Below are positions 41,632 to 53,967 of a stretch of 64,000 nt of DNA, piece by piece. Both the position numbers and the translations under genes were made by a program. Source of the DNA: Calliopsis andreniformis (taxonomy: Eukaryota > Arthropoda > Insecta > Hymenoptera > Andrenidae); contig NW_027480450.1 in the NCBI RefSeq assembly GCF_051401765.1, positions 3,038,001-3,102,000 on the forward strand, in the 5' to 3' direction. Positions within the stretch are counted from its first letter, which is position 1; every line of letters starts with the position of its first letter. The notes beneath the pieces were generated by a model. It did no database searches and was not told the origin of the DNA. It saw nothing but the letters and a program-made list of their open reading frames with translations.

Positions 41632-43900
41632 TCAATACTCAATCGTCAGGCTTCAGTCCTCAATACTCAATCTTCAATCCTCAATCGTCAATCCTCATTC
41701 CTCAATCCTCATTCTTCAATCCTCCATACCCAGTCCTCAATCTTCAATCCTCAATCCTCAATCCTCAGTCCACAAACCTCAAACCTGAATCCTCAATCCT
41801 GAATCCTCAATCTTCAGACCTCAGTCCTCAACAATCAGTTGTCAATTCTCAATCCTCAATAGAATATCATCAATTCACAGTTTTCAATACCCAATGCTCA
41901 ATCAGCAATCTTCAAATCTCTATCCACAAACATCAATTCTCATCATTCAACCCTCAACACTCAGTACCCAATCCTCAATCTTCAATCCTCAATCCTCAAT
42001 CCTCAATCCTCAATCCTCAATCTTCAACCCTCAATACTCAATCTTCAATCCTCCATCCTCAATCCTCAATCCTCAATCCTCAATCCTCAATCGTCTGGCT
42101 TCAATCCTCAATACTCAATCTTCGACCCTCAATCCTCAATCCTCATTCCTCAATCCTCATTCTTCAATCCTCCATACCCAATCCTCAATCTTCAATCTTC
42201 AATCCTCAACCCTCAATCCTCAATCCTCAATCCTCATTCTTCAATCCTCAATGCCCAATCCTCAATCCTCAGTCCTCAACCCTCAATCCTCAAACCTCAA
42301 ACCTCAATCCTCAGTCCTCTGTCCTCAAACCTAAATACTCAATCCTCAATCCTCAATCTTCAATCCTCAATACTCAGTCTTCAATCCTCAATCCTCAATC
42401 CTCAATCCTCAATCCTCAGTAATGAATCCGCAATCTTCAACACTCAATCGTCAAGCCTCAGTCCTCAATCCTCAATCCTCAATCCTCGTTCCTCAAACCT
42501 CAATCCTCAACCCTCAGTCCTCATCCTCAATTCTCAATTCTCAATCCTCAATCCTCAATCCTCAATCCTCAATCTTCAATCCTCAATCTTCAATCCTCAA
42601 TACTCAATCTTCAACCTTCAATCCTCATTCCTAGATCCTCAATCCTCAATCCTCAACCCTCAATCTTCAGTCCTCAACCCTCAATCCTCAATCCTCAATC
42701 CTCATTCTTCAATCCTCAATACCCAATCCTCAATCCTCAGTCCTCAATCCTCAATCCTTAAACCACAAACCTCAATCCTCAGTCCTCTGTCCTCAAACCT
42801 CAATCCTCAACCCTCAGCCCTCATCCTCAGTCCTCAATACTCAATCCTCAATTCTCAATCTTCAATCATCAATACTCAATCTTCAATAATCAACCCTCAA
42901 TCCTCAATCCTCAATACTCAATGCTCAATAGCCAATCCTCAATCCCCAACCCTCAATCCTAGATCCTCAATCCTCAATCCCCAACCCTCAATCTTCAATC
43001 CTCAACCCTCAATCCTCAATCCTCAATCCTCATTCTTCAATCCTCATTACCCAATCCTCAATCCTCAGTCCTCAATCCTCAATCCTCAAACCTCAAACCT
43101 CAACCCTCAGTCCTCTGTCCTCAAACCTCAACCATCAACCCTCAGCCCTCATCCTCAGTCCTCAATACTCAATCCTCAATTCTCAATCTTCAATCATCAA
43201 TTCTCAATCTTCAATAATCAACCCTCAATTCTCAATCCTCAATACTCAATCCTCAATCGTCAATCCTCAATCCCCAATCCTCAATCTTCAATCCTCAATC
43301 CTCAATCCTCAATCCTCAATCCTCAATCTTCATTCCTCAATACTCAATCTTTAATCCTCAATCCTCAATCCTCAATCCTAAATCCTCAATCCTCAATCCT
43401 CAATCTTCAATCCTCAATACTCAGTCTTCAATCCTCAATCCTCAATCCTCAATTCTCAATCCTCATTCATCAATCCTCAACACCCAATCCTCAATCTTCA
43501 ATCCTCAATCCTCAATCCTCAATTCTCAATCCTCAACCCTCAATCCTCAGACATCAAACATCAATACTCAACCGTCAGTCCTCGTCCTCAGTCCACAACA
43601 ATCATTCCTCAATCCTCAATCTTCAATCATCAATATTCAATCTTCAGTCCACAATCCTCAATCCTTAACCCTCAATCCTCAATCCTCAATGTTCAATCCG
43701 CAATACCCAATCCTCAACCTTCAATCCTCAATCCTCAATCCTCAATCCTCAATCCTCAATCCTCAATCCTCAATTCTCAATCCTCAACCCTCAATCCTCA
43801 GACATCAAACATCAATACTCAACCCTCAGTCCTCGTCCTCAATCCACAACAATCATTCCTCAATCCTCAATCCTCAATCCTCAATCGTCAGGCTTCAATC
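40934..43900 (+). repeat. Block F, copy 1 (~3 kb)
   Basis: It recurs at 56418-59384 with constant 15484 bp spacing (2212 heptamers). Checked markers are CAATCGTCTGGCTTC (40934 and 56418), CAGTTTT (41137/56621 and 41878/57362), the ATG of TAATGAATCCGC (42422 and 57906) and ATGTTCAATCCGC (43689 and 59173). Part of it, about 41540-42333, also occurs inside D copy 4 at 4287 bp spacing. No gene is present. Confidence 0.88.
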
Positions 43901-44368
43901 CTCAATACCCAATCCTCAATCCTCAGTCCTCAACCCTCAATCCTCAAACCTCAAACCTCAATCCTCAGTCCTCTGTCCTCAAACCTAAATCCTCAATCCT
44001 CAATCCTCAATCTTCAATCCTCAATACTCAGTCTTTAATCCTCAATCCTCAATCCTCAATCCTCAATCCTCAGTTATGAATCCGCAATCTTCAACACTCA
44101 ATCGTCAAGCCTCAGTCCTCAATCCTCAATCCTCAATCCTCGTTCCTCAAACCTCAATCCTCAACCCTCAGTCCTCATCCTCAATTCTCAATTCTGAATC
44201 CTCAATCCTCAATCCTCAATCCTCAATCTTCAATCCTCAATCTTCAATCCTCAATACTCAATCTTCAACCTTCAATCCTCATTCCTAGATCCTCAATCCT
44301 CTATCCTCAACCCTCAATCTTCAGTCCTCAACCATCAATCCTCAATCCTCAATCCTCATTCTTCAATC
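43901..44368 (+). repeat. 468 bp tandem unit 1
   Basis: The unit starts at CTCAATACCCAATCC. The start string recurs at 44369 and again at 44837, giving exactly two 468 bp units in tandem. It contains the TTATGAATCCGC variant (ATG at 44076). Its length is 66 heptamers plus one 6-bp unit. I read no base difference from the next unit. Confidence 0.9.
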
Positions 44369-44836
44369 CTCAATACCCAATCCTCAATCCTCAGTCCTCA
44401 ACCCTCAATCCTCAAACCTCAAACCTCAATCCTCAGTCCTCTGTCCTCAAACCTAAATCCTCAATCCTCAATCCTCAATCTTCAATCCTCAATACTCAGT
44501 CTTTAATCCTCAATCCTCAATCCTCAATCCTCAATCCTCAGTTATGAATCCGCAATCTTCAACACTCAATCGTCAAGCCTCAGTCCTCAATCCTCAATCC
44601 TCAATCCTCGTTCCTCAAACCTCAATCCTCAACCCTCAGTCCTCATCCTCAATTCTCAATTCTGAATCCTCAATCCTCAATCCTCAATCCTCAATCTTCA
44701 ATCCTCAATCTTCAATCCTCAATACTCAATCTTCAACCTTCAATCCTCATTCCTAGATCCTCAATCCTCTATCCTCAACCCTCAATCTTCAGTCCTCAAC
44801 CATCAATCCTCAATCCTCAATCCTCATTCTTCAATC
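44369..44836 (+). repeat. 468 bp tandem unit 2
   Basis: This is an apparently identical copy of the preceding unit (ATG of TTATGAATCCGC at 44544). The same unit content recurs at about 51457-51924 and in the G blocks at 53968 and 60094, so it seeded later amplification or was derived from it. Confidence 0.9.
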
Positions 44837-45432
44837 CTCAATACCCAATCCTCAATCCTCAGTCCTCAATCCTCAATCCTTAAACCTCAAACCTCAATCC
44901 TCAGTCCTCTGTCCTCAAACCACAATCCTCAACCCTCAGCCCTCATCCTCAGTCCTCAATACTCAATCCTCAATTCTCAATCTTCAATCATCAATACTCA
45001 ATCTTCAATAATCAACCCTCAATCCTCAATACTCAATCCTCAATAGTCAATCCTCAATCCCCAATCCTCAATCTTCAATCCTCAGTCCTTATTCCTCAAT
45101 CCTCAATCCTCAATCTTCAATACTCAATACTCAATCTTTAATCCTCAATCCTCAATCCTCAATCCTAAATCCTCAATCCTCAGTCCTCAATCTTCAATCC
45201 TCAATACTCCGTCTTCAATCCTCAATCCTCAATCCTCAATCCTCAAAACTCAATCCTCAACCTTCAAACCTCATTCATCAATCCTCAATACCCAATCCTC
45301 AATCTTCAATCCTCAATCATCAATCCTCAATTCTCAATACTCAATCCTCAATCCTCAGACATCAATCCTCAATCTTCAATCCTCAATACTCAATCTTCAA
45401 TCCTGAAACCTCCATCCTCAATCCTCAATCCT
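44837..45432 (+). repeat. Heptamer segment with CAGTCCTTATTCC string
   Basis: The rare CAGTCCTTATTCC string near 45083 recurs near 52171 and 54684, and a normalised form occurs near 60645. This shows relatedness to the right-hand G blocks. The last ~190 bp are the junction string also found before D copy 3. No gene is present. Confidence 0.8.
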
Positions 45433-47626
45433 CATTCTTTAATCCTCAACACCCAATCGTCAATCTTCAATCCTCAATCCTCAATCCTCAATTCTCAATC
45501 CTCAATCCTCAATCCTCAGACATCAAACATCAATACTCAACCCTCGGTCCTCGTCGTCGATCCACAACACTCAATCCTCGATCCTCAATCTTCAATCATC
45601 AATATTCAATATTCAATCCTCAATCCTCAATCCTCAATACTCAATACTCAATCCTCAATCCTCAATCCTCAATACTCAACCATCAATCCTCAATTCTCAA
45701 ACTCAATAGAAAATCCTGAATTCTCAGGATTCAATACTCAAACCTCAACACACAGACATCAGCCCTCATCCTCAATCCTCAATCCTCAATCCTCAATCCT
45801 CAACACTCAATCCTCAATCCTCAATCTTCAATCCTCAATCCTCAATCCTCAATCGTCAGGCTTCAATCCTCAATACTCAATCTTCAATACTTCAACCTCA
45901 ATACTCAATCCTCAATCCTCAATACTCAATCGTCAGGCTTCAGTCCTCAATACTCAATCTTCAATCCTCAATCGTCAATCCTCATTCCTCAATCCTCATT
46001 CTTCAATCCTCCATACCCAGTCCTCAATCTTCAATCCTCAATCCTCAATCCTCAGTCCACAAACCTCAAACCTGAATCCTCAATCCTGAATCCTCAATCT
46101 TCAGACCTCAGTCCTCAACAATCAGTTGTCAATTCTCAATCCTCAATAGAATATCATCAATTCACAGTTTTCAATACCCAATGCTCAATCAGCAATCTTC
46201 AAATCTCTATCCACAAACATCAATTCTCATCATTCAACCCTCAACACTCAGTACCCAATCCTCAATCTTCAATCCTCAATCCTCAATCCTCAATCCTCAA
46301 TCCTCAATCTTCAACCCTCAATACTCAATCTTCAATCCTCCATCCTCAATCCTCAATCCTCAATCCTCAATCCTCAATCGTCTGGCTTCAATCCTCAATA
46401 CTCAATCTTCGACCCTCAATCCTCAATCCTCATTCCTCAATCCTCATTCTTCAATCCTCCATACCCAATCCTCAATCTTCAATCTTCAATCCTCAACCCT
46501 CAATCCTCAATCCTCAATCCTCATTCTTCAATCCTCAATACCCAATCCTCAATCCTCAGTCCTCAACCCTCAATCCTCAAACCTCAAACCTCAATCCTCA
46601 GTCCTCTGTCCTCAAACCTAAATCCTCAATCCTCAATCCTCAATCTTCAATCCTCAATACTCAGTCTTCAATACTCAATCCTCAATCCTCAATCCTCAAT
46701 CCTCAGTAATGAATCCGCAATCATCAACACTCAATCGTCAAGCCTCAGTCCTCAATCCTCAATCCTCAATCCTCGTTCCTCAAACCTCAATCCTCAACCC
46801 TCAGTCCTCATCCTCAATTCTCAATTCTCAATCCTCAATCCTCAATCCTCAATCCTCAATCTTCAATCCTTAATCTTCAATCCTCAATACTCAATCTTCA
46901 ACCTTCAATCCTCATTCCTAGATCCTCAATCCTCAATCCTCAACCCTCAATCTTCAGTCCTCAACCATCAATCCTCAATCCTCAATCCTCATTCTTCAAT
47001 CCTCAATACCCAATCCTCAATCCTCAGTCCGCAATCCTCAATCCTCAATCCTTAAACCTCAAACCTCAATCCTCAGTCCTCTGTCCTCAAACCTCAATCC
47101 TCAACCCTCAGCCCTCATCCTCAATCCTCAATACTCAATCCTCAATTCTCAATCTTCAATCATCAATACTCAATCTTCAATAACCAACCCTCAGACCTCA
47201 AAAATCAATACTCAACCCTCAGTCCTCGTCCTCAACCCACAACAGTCATTCCTCAATCCTCAATCTTCAATCATCAATATTCAATCTTCAGTCCTCAATC
47301 CTCAATCCTCAACCCTCAATCCTCAATCCTCAATGTTCAATCCGCAATACCCTATCCTCAACCTTCAACCCTCAATCCTCAATCCTCAATCCTCAATCCT
47401 CAATCCTCAATCCTCAATCGTCAGACCTCAAACCTCATACCTGAATACTCAATCCTGAATCCTCAATCTTCAGACCTCAGTCCTCAACAATCAGCTGTCA
47501 ATTCTCAATCCTCAATAGAATATCACCAACTCACAGTTTTCAATACCCAATACTCAATCTGCAATCTTCAAATCTCTATCCACAAACATCAATTCTCATC
47601 ATTCAACACTCAACACTCAGTCCCCA
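45433..47626 (+). repeat. Block D, copy 4, a mosaic with an inserted F segment
   Basis: The left part follows D (GTCGTCGATCC near 45552, hairpin 45713). At about 45827 it switches to F sequence, matching 41540-42333 at a constant 4287 bp, including a 141 bp landmark at 46165 with the CAGTACCC change shared with 41963. Near 46620-46670 it returns to D and continues to a CAGCTGTC-type landmark (47534). About 800 bp of F thus replaces about 300 bp of D. No gene is present. Confidence 0.87.
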
Positions 47627-50600
47627 ATCCTCGATCTTCAATCCTCAATCCTCAATCCTCAATCCTCAGTCCTCAATCTTCAATCCCTCACCCTCAATCC
47701 TCAATCCTCAATCCTCAATCGTCAGGTTTCAATCCTCAATACTCAATTTTCAATACTTCATCCTCAATCCTCAATCCTCAATCCTCAATCCTCAATCGTC
47801 ATGCTTCAATCCTCAATACTCAATCTTCAATCCTCAATCCTGAATCCTCATTCCTCAATCCACATTCTTCAATCCTCCATACCCAATCCTCAATCTTCAA
47901 TCCTCAATCCTCAACCCTCAATTCTCAATCCTCAATCCTCAATCGTCAGGCTTCAATCCTCAATACTCAATCTTCAATACTTCAACCTCAATACTCAATC
48001 CTCAATCCTCAATACTCAATCGTCAGGCTTCAATCCTCAATACTCAATCTTCAATCCTCAATCTTCAATCCTCATTCCTCAATCCTCATTCTTCAATCGT
48101 CCATACCCAGTCCTCAATCTTCAATCCTCAATCCTCAATCCTCAGTCCTCAAACCTCAAACCTGAATCCTCAATCCTGAATTCTCAATCTTCAGACCTCA
48201 GTCCTAAACAATCAGTTGTCAATCCTCAATCCTCAATAGAATATCATCAATTCACAGTTTTCAATACCCAATGCTCAATCAGCAATCTTCAAATCTCTAT
48301 CCACAAACATCAATTCTCATCATTCAACCCTCAACACTCAGTCCCCAATCCTCAATCTTCAATCCTCAATCCTCAATCCTCAATCCTCAATCCTCAACCT
48401 TCAACCCTCAATACTCAAACTTCAATCCTCCATCCTCAATCCTCAATCCTCAATCCTCATTCCTCAATCCTCATTCTTCAATCCTCCATGCCCAATCCTC
48501 AATCTTCAATCCTCAATACTCAATCCTCAATTCTCGATCCTCAATCCTCACTCCTCAGTCCTCAAACATCAATCCTCAACCCTCAGCCCTCATCCTCAAT
48601 CCTCAATCCTCAATCTTCAATCCTCAATCCTCAATACTCAATCCCCAATCCTCAATCTTCAATCCTCAATACTCAATCTTCAATCCTCAATCCTCAATCA
48701 TCAATCCTCAATCCTCAATCTTCAATCTTCAATCCTCAATATTCAATATTCAATCCTCAATCCTCAATCCTCAATCCTCAAAACTCAATCCGCAGTCCTC
48801 AATCCTCAATCCTCATTACTCAACCATCAATCCTCAATTCTCAATACACAATAGAATATCCTGAATTCTCAGGATTCAATACTCAAACCTCAACACTCAA
48901 CATTCAGCCCTCATCCTCAATCCTCAATCCTCAATCCTCAATCCTCGATCCTCAATACCAATCCTCATTACTCAATCTTCAATCCTCAATCCTCAATCCT
49001 CAATCCTCAATCCTCAATCCTCAATCCTCAGTAATCAATCCTCAATCTTCAATACTCAATCGTCAATCCTCAGTCCTCAATCCTCAATCCTCAATCCTCG
49101 ATCCTCAAACCTCAATCCTCAACCCTCAGTCCTCATCGTCAATTCTCAATTCTCAATACTCAATCCTCAATCGTCAATCCTCAATCCCCAATCCTCAATC
49201 TTCAATCCTCAATCCTCAATCCTCAATCCTCAATCCTCAATCTTCATTCCTCAATACTCAATCTTTAATCCTCAATCCTCAATCCTCAATCCTAAATCCT
49301 CAATCCTCAATCCTCAATCTTCAATCCTCAATACTCAGTCTTCAATCCTCAATCCTCAATCCTCAATTCTCAATCCTCATTCATCAATCCTCAACACCCA
49401 ATCCTCAATCTTCAATCCTCAATCCTCAATCCTCAATTCTCAATCCTCAACCCTCAATCCTCAGACATCAAACATCAATACTCAACCCTCAGTCCTCGTC
49501 CTCAATCCACAACAATCATTCCTCAATCCTCAATCTTCAATCATCAATATTCAATCTTCAGTCCTCAATCCTCAATCCTTAACCCTCAATCCTCAATCCT
49601 CAATGTTCAATCCGCAATACCCAATCCACAACCTTCAATCCTCAATCCTCAATCCTCTATCCTCAATCCTCAATCCTCAATCCTCAATTCTCAATCCTCA
49701 ACCCTCAATCCTCAGACATCAAACATCAATACTCAACCCTCAGTCCTCGTCCTCAATCCACAACAATCATTCCTCAATCCTCAATCCTCAATCCTCAATC
49801 GTCAGGCTTCAATCCTCAAAACCCAATCTTCAATACTTCAACCTCAATACTCAATCCTCAATCCTCAATACTCAATCGTCAGGCTTCAATCCTCAATACT
49901 CAATCTTCAATCCTCAATCGTTAATCCTCATTCCTCAATCCTCATTCTTCAATCGTCCATACCCAGTCCTCAATCTTCAATCCTCAATCCTCAATCCTCA
50001 GTCCTCAAACCTCAAACCTGAATCCTCAATCCTGAATCCTCAATCTTCAGACCTCAGTCCTAAACAATCCGTTGTCAATCCTCAATCCTCAATAGAATAT
50101 CATCAATTCACAGTTTTCAATACCCAATGCTCAATCAGCAATCTTCAAATCTCTATCCACAAACATCAATTCTCATCACTCAACCCTCAACACTCAGTCC
50201 CCAATCCTCAATTTTCAATCCTCAATCCTCAATCCTCAATCCTCAATCCTCAATCTTCAACCCTCAATACTCAATCTTCAATCCTCCATCCTCAATCCTC
50301 AATCCTCAATCCTCAATCCTCAATCGTCTGGCTTCAATCCTCAATACTCAATCTTCAACCTTCAACCCTCAATCCTCAACCCTCAATCCTCAATCCTCAA
50401 TCCTCAATCCTCAGACCTCAAACCTCATACCTGAATACTCAATCCTGAATCCTCAATCTTCAGAACTCAGTCCTCAACAATCAGTTGTCAATTCTCAATT
50501 CTCAATAGAATATCATCAACTCACAGTTTTCAATACCCAATACTGAATCTGCAATCTTCAAATCTCTATCCACAAACATCAATTCTCATCATTCAACACT

Positions 50601-51018
50601 CAACACTCAGTCCCCAATCCTCAATCTTCAATCCTCAATCCTCAATCCTCAATCATCAATCCTCAATCTTCAATCCTCCACCCTAAATCCTCAATCCTCA
50701 ATCCTCAATCCTCAATCGTCAGGCTTCAATCCTCAATACTCAAGCTTCAATACTTGATCCTCAATCCTCATTCCTCAATCCACATTCTTCAATCCTCCAT
50801 ACCCAATCCTCAATCTTCAATCCTCAATCCTCAATCTTCAATTCTCAATCCTCAGTCCTCTGTCCTCAGTCCTCAAACCTCAATCCTCAACCCTCAGCCC
50901 TCATCCTCAATCCTCAATCCTCAATCTTCAATCCTCAATCCTCAATCCTCAATCGTCAGGCTTCAATCCTCAATACTCAATCTTCAATACTTCAACCTCA
51001 ATACTCAATCCTCAATCC
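47627..51018 (+). repeat. ~4.4 kb block, copy 2 (right part)
   Basis: It matches 38177-41631. A 63 bp stretch present at about 38990-39055, containing CAATCGTCTGGCTTC, is absent near 48440. Landmarks of 141 bp lie at 48255, 50111 and 50524, and the hairpin is at 48858. Private base changes include CTTGATCC near 50756 and CATTACTC near 48813. The match ends where the sequence joins the TTATGAATCCGC string at about 51018. No gene is present. Confidence 0.86.
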
Positions 51019-51456
51019 TCAGTTATGAATCCGCAATCTTCAACACTCAATCGTCAAGCCTCAGTCCTCAATCCTCAATCCTCAATCCTCGTTCCTCAAA
51101 CCTCAATCCTCAACCCTCAGTCCTCATCCTCAATTCTCAATTCTGAATCCTCAATCCTCAATCCTCAATCCTCAATCTTCAATCCTCAATCTTCAATCCT
51201 CAATACTCAATCTTCAACCTTCAATCCTCATTCCTAGATCCTCAATCCTCTATCCTCAACCCTCAATCTTCAGTCCTCAACCATCAATCCTCAATCCTCA
51301 ATCCTCATTCTTCAATCCTCAATACCCAATCCTCAATCCTCAACCCTCAATCCTCAGACATCAAACATCAATACTCAACCCTCAGTCCTCGTCCTCAATC
51401 CACAACAATCATTCCTCAATCCTCAATCCTCAATCCTCAATCGTCAGGCTTCAATC
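51019..51456 (+). repeat. Junction segment with one TTATGAATCCGC string
   Basis: This carries the TTATGAATCCGC string (ATG 51025), 607 bp ahead of the next one (51632). It then joins a piece resembling 43790-43900, with CAGACATCAAACATC and CACAACAATCATTCC. It looks like a recombinant junction. No gene is present. Confidence 0.75.
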
Positions 51457-53487
51457 CTCAATACCCAATCCTCAATCCTCAGTCCTCAACCCTCAATCCT
51501 CAAACCTCAAACCTCAATCCTCAGTCCTCTGTCCTCAAACCTAAATCCTCAATCCTCAATCCTCAATCTTCAATCCTCAATACTCAGTCTTTAATCCTCA
51601 ATCCTCAATCCTCAATCCTCAATCCTCAGTTATGAATCCGCAATCTTCAACACTCAATCGTCAAGCCTCAGTCCTCAATCCTCAATCCTCAATCCTCGTT
51701 CCTCAAACCTCAATCCTCAACCCTCAGTCCTCATCCTCAATTCTCAATTCTGAATCCTCAATCCTCAATCCTCAATCCTCAATCTTCAATCCTCAATCTT
51801 CAATCCTCAATACTCAATCTTCAACCTTCAATCCTCATTCCTAGATCCTCAATCCTCTATCCTCAACCCTCAATCTTCAGTCCTCAACCATCAATCCTCA
51901 ATCCTCAATCCTCATTCTTCAATCCTCAATACCCAATCCTCAATCCTCAGTCCTCAATCCTCAATCCTTAAACCTCAAACCTCAATCCTCAGTCCTCTGT
52001 CCTCAAACCTCAATCCTCAACCCTCAGCCCTCATCCTCAGTCCTCAATACTCAATCCTCAATTCTCAATCTTCAATCATCAATACTCAATCTTCAATAAT
52101 CAACCCTCAATCCTCAATACTCAATCCTCAATAGTCAATCCTCAATCCCCAATCCTCAATCTTCAATCCTCAGTCCTTATTCCTCAATCCTCAATCCTCA
52201 ATCTTCAATACTCAATACTCAATCTTTAATCCTCAATCCTCAATCCTCAATCCTAAATCCTCAATCCTCAGTCCTCAATCTTCAATCCTCAATACTCCGT
52301 CTTCAATCCTCAATCCTCAATCCTCAATCCTCAAACCTCATTCTTCAATCCTCAACACCCAATTCTCAATCTTCAATCCTCAAACCTCAATCCTCAACTC
52401 TCAATCCTCAACCCTCAATCCTCAGACCTCAAAAATCAATACTCAACCCTCAGTCCTCGTCCTCAACCCACAACAGTCATTCCTCAATCCTCAATCTTCA
52501 ATCATCAATATTCAATCTTCAGTCCTCAATCCTCAATCCTCAACCCTCAATCCTCAATCCTCAATGTTCAATCCGCAATACCCTATCCTCAACCTTCAAC
52601 CCTCAATCCTCAATCCTCAATCCTCAATCCTCAATCCTCAACCCTCAATCGTCAGACCTCAAACCTCATACCTGAATACTGAATCCTGAATCCTCAATCT
52701 TCAGACCTCAGTCCTCAACAATCAGCTGGCAATTCTCAATCCTCAATAGAATATCACCAACTCACAGTTTTCAATACCCAATACTCAATCTGCAATCTTC
52801 AAATCTCTATCCACAAACATCAATTCTCATCATTCAACACTCAACACTCAGTCCCCAATCCTCGATCTTCAATCCTCAATCCTCAATCCTCAATCCTCAG
52901 TCCTCAATCTGCAATCCCTCACCCTCAATCCTCAATCCTCAATCCTCAATCGTCAGGTTTCAATCCTCAATACTCAATTTTCAATACTTCATCCTCAATC
53001 CTCAATCCTCAATCCTCAATCCTCAATCGTCATGCTTCAATCCTCAATACTCAATCTTCAATCCTCAATCCTGAATCCTCATTCCTCAATCCACATTCTT
53101 CAATCCTCCATACCCAATCTTCAATCTTCAATCCTCAATCCTCAATCCTCAATTCTCAATCCTCGATCCTCAGTCCTCAACAATCAGTTGTCAAATCCTC
53201 AATCCTCAGTAGAATATCATCAATCCACAGTTTTCAATACCCAATACTCAATCTGCAATCTTCAAATCTCTATCCACAAACATCAATTCTCATCATTCAA
53301 CCCTCAACACTCAGTCCCCAATCCTCAATCTTCAATCCTCAATCCTCAATCCTCAACCCTCTATCCTCAATCCTCAATCCTCAGTCCTCAGTCCTCAAAC
53401 CTCAATCCTCAATTCTCAATACTCAATCCTCAATCCTCAATACTCAATCCCCAATCCCCAATCTTCAATCCTCAATACTCAATCCTC
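51457..53487 (+). repeat. Block G, copy 1 (~2.0 kb)
   Basis: It recurs at 53968-55998 with spacing 2511 bp, checked at CTCAATACCC (51457 and 53968), TTATGAATCCGC (ATG 51632 and 54143), and landmarks (52765/55276 and 53228/55739). It holds a CAGCTGGC-type and an 8-bp-unit-type 141 bp landmark. Net register loss of two comes from three 6-bp units and one 8-bp unit. No gene is present. Confidence 0.87.
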
Positions 53488-53967
53488 AGTCCTCAAACCT
53501 CAAACCTGAATCCTCAATCCTGAATCCTCAATCTTCAGACCTCAGTCCTCAACAATCAGTTGTCAATTCTCAATCCTCAATAGAATATCATCAATTCACA
53601 GTTTTCAATACCCAATGCTCAATCAGCAATCTTCAAATCTCTATCCACAAACATCAATTCTCATCATTCAACCCTCAACACTCAGTCCCCAATCCTCAAT
53701 CTTCAATCCTCAATCCTCAATCCTCAATCCTCAATCCTCAATCTTCAACCCTCAATACTCAATCTTCAATCCTCCATCCTCAATCCTCAATCCTCAATCC
53801 TCAATCCTCAATCGTCTGGCTTCAATCCTCAATACTCAATCTTCAACCCTCAATCCTCAATCCTCATTCCTCAATCCTCATTCTTCAATCCTCCACACCC
53901 AATCCTCAATCTTCAATCTTCAATCCTCAACCCTCAATCCTCAATCCTCAATCCTCATTCTTCAATC
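53488..53967 (+). repeat. F-like linker between G copies
   Basis: This ~480 bp stretch resembles block F (landmark CAGTTTT at 53599; compare 41878 and 57362) and leads into the second G copy. No gene is present. Confidence 0.78.
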
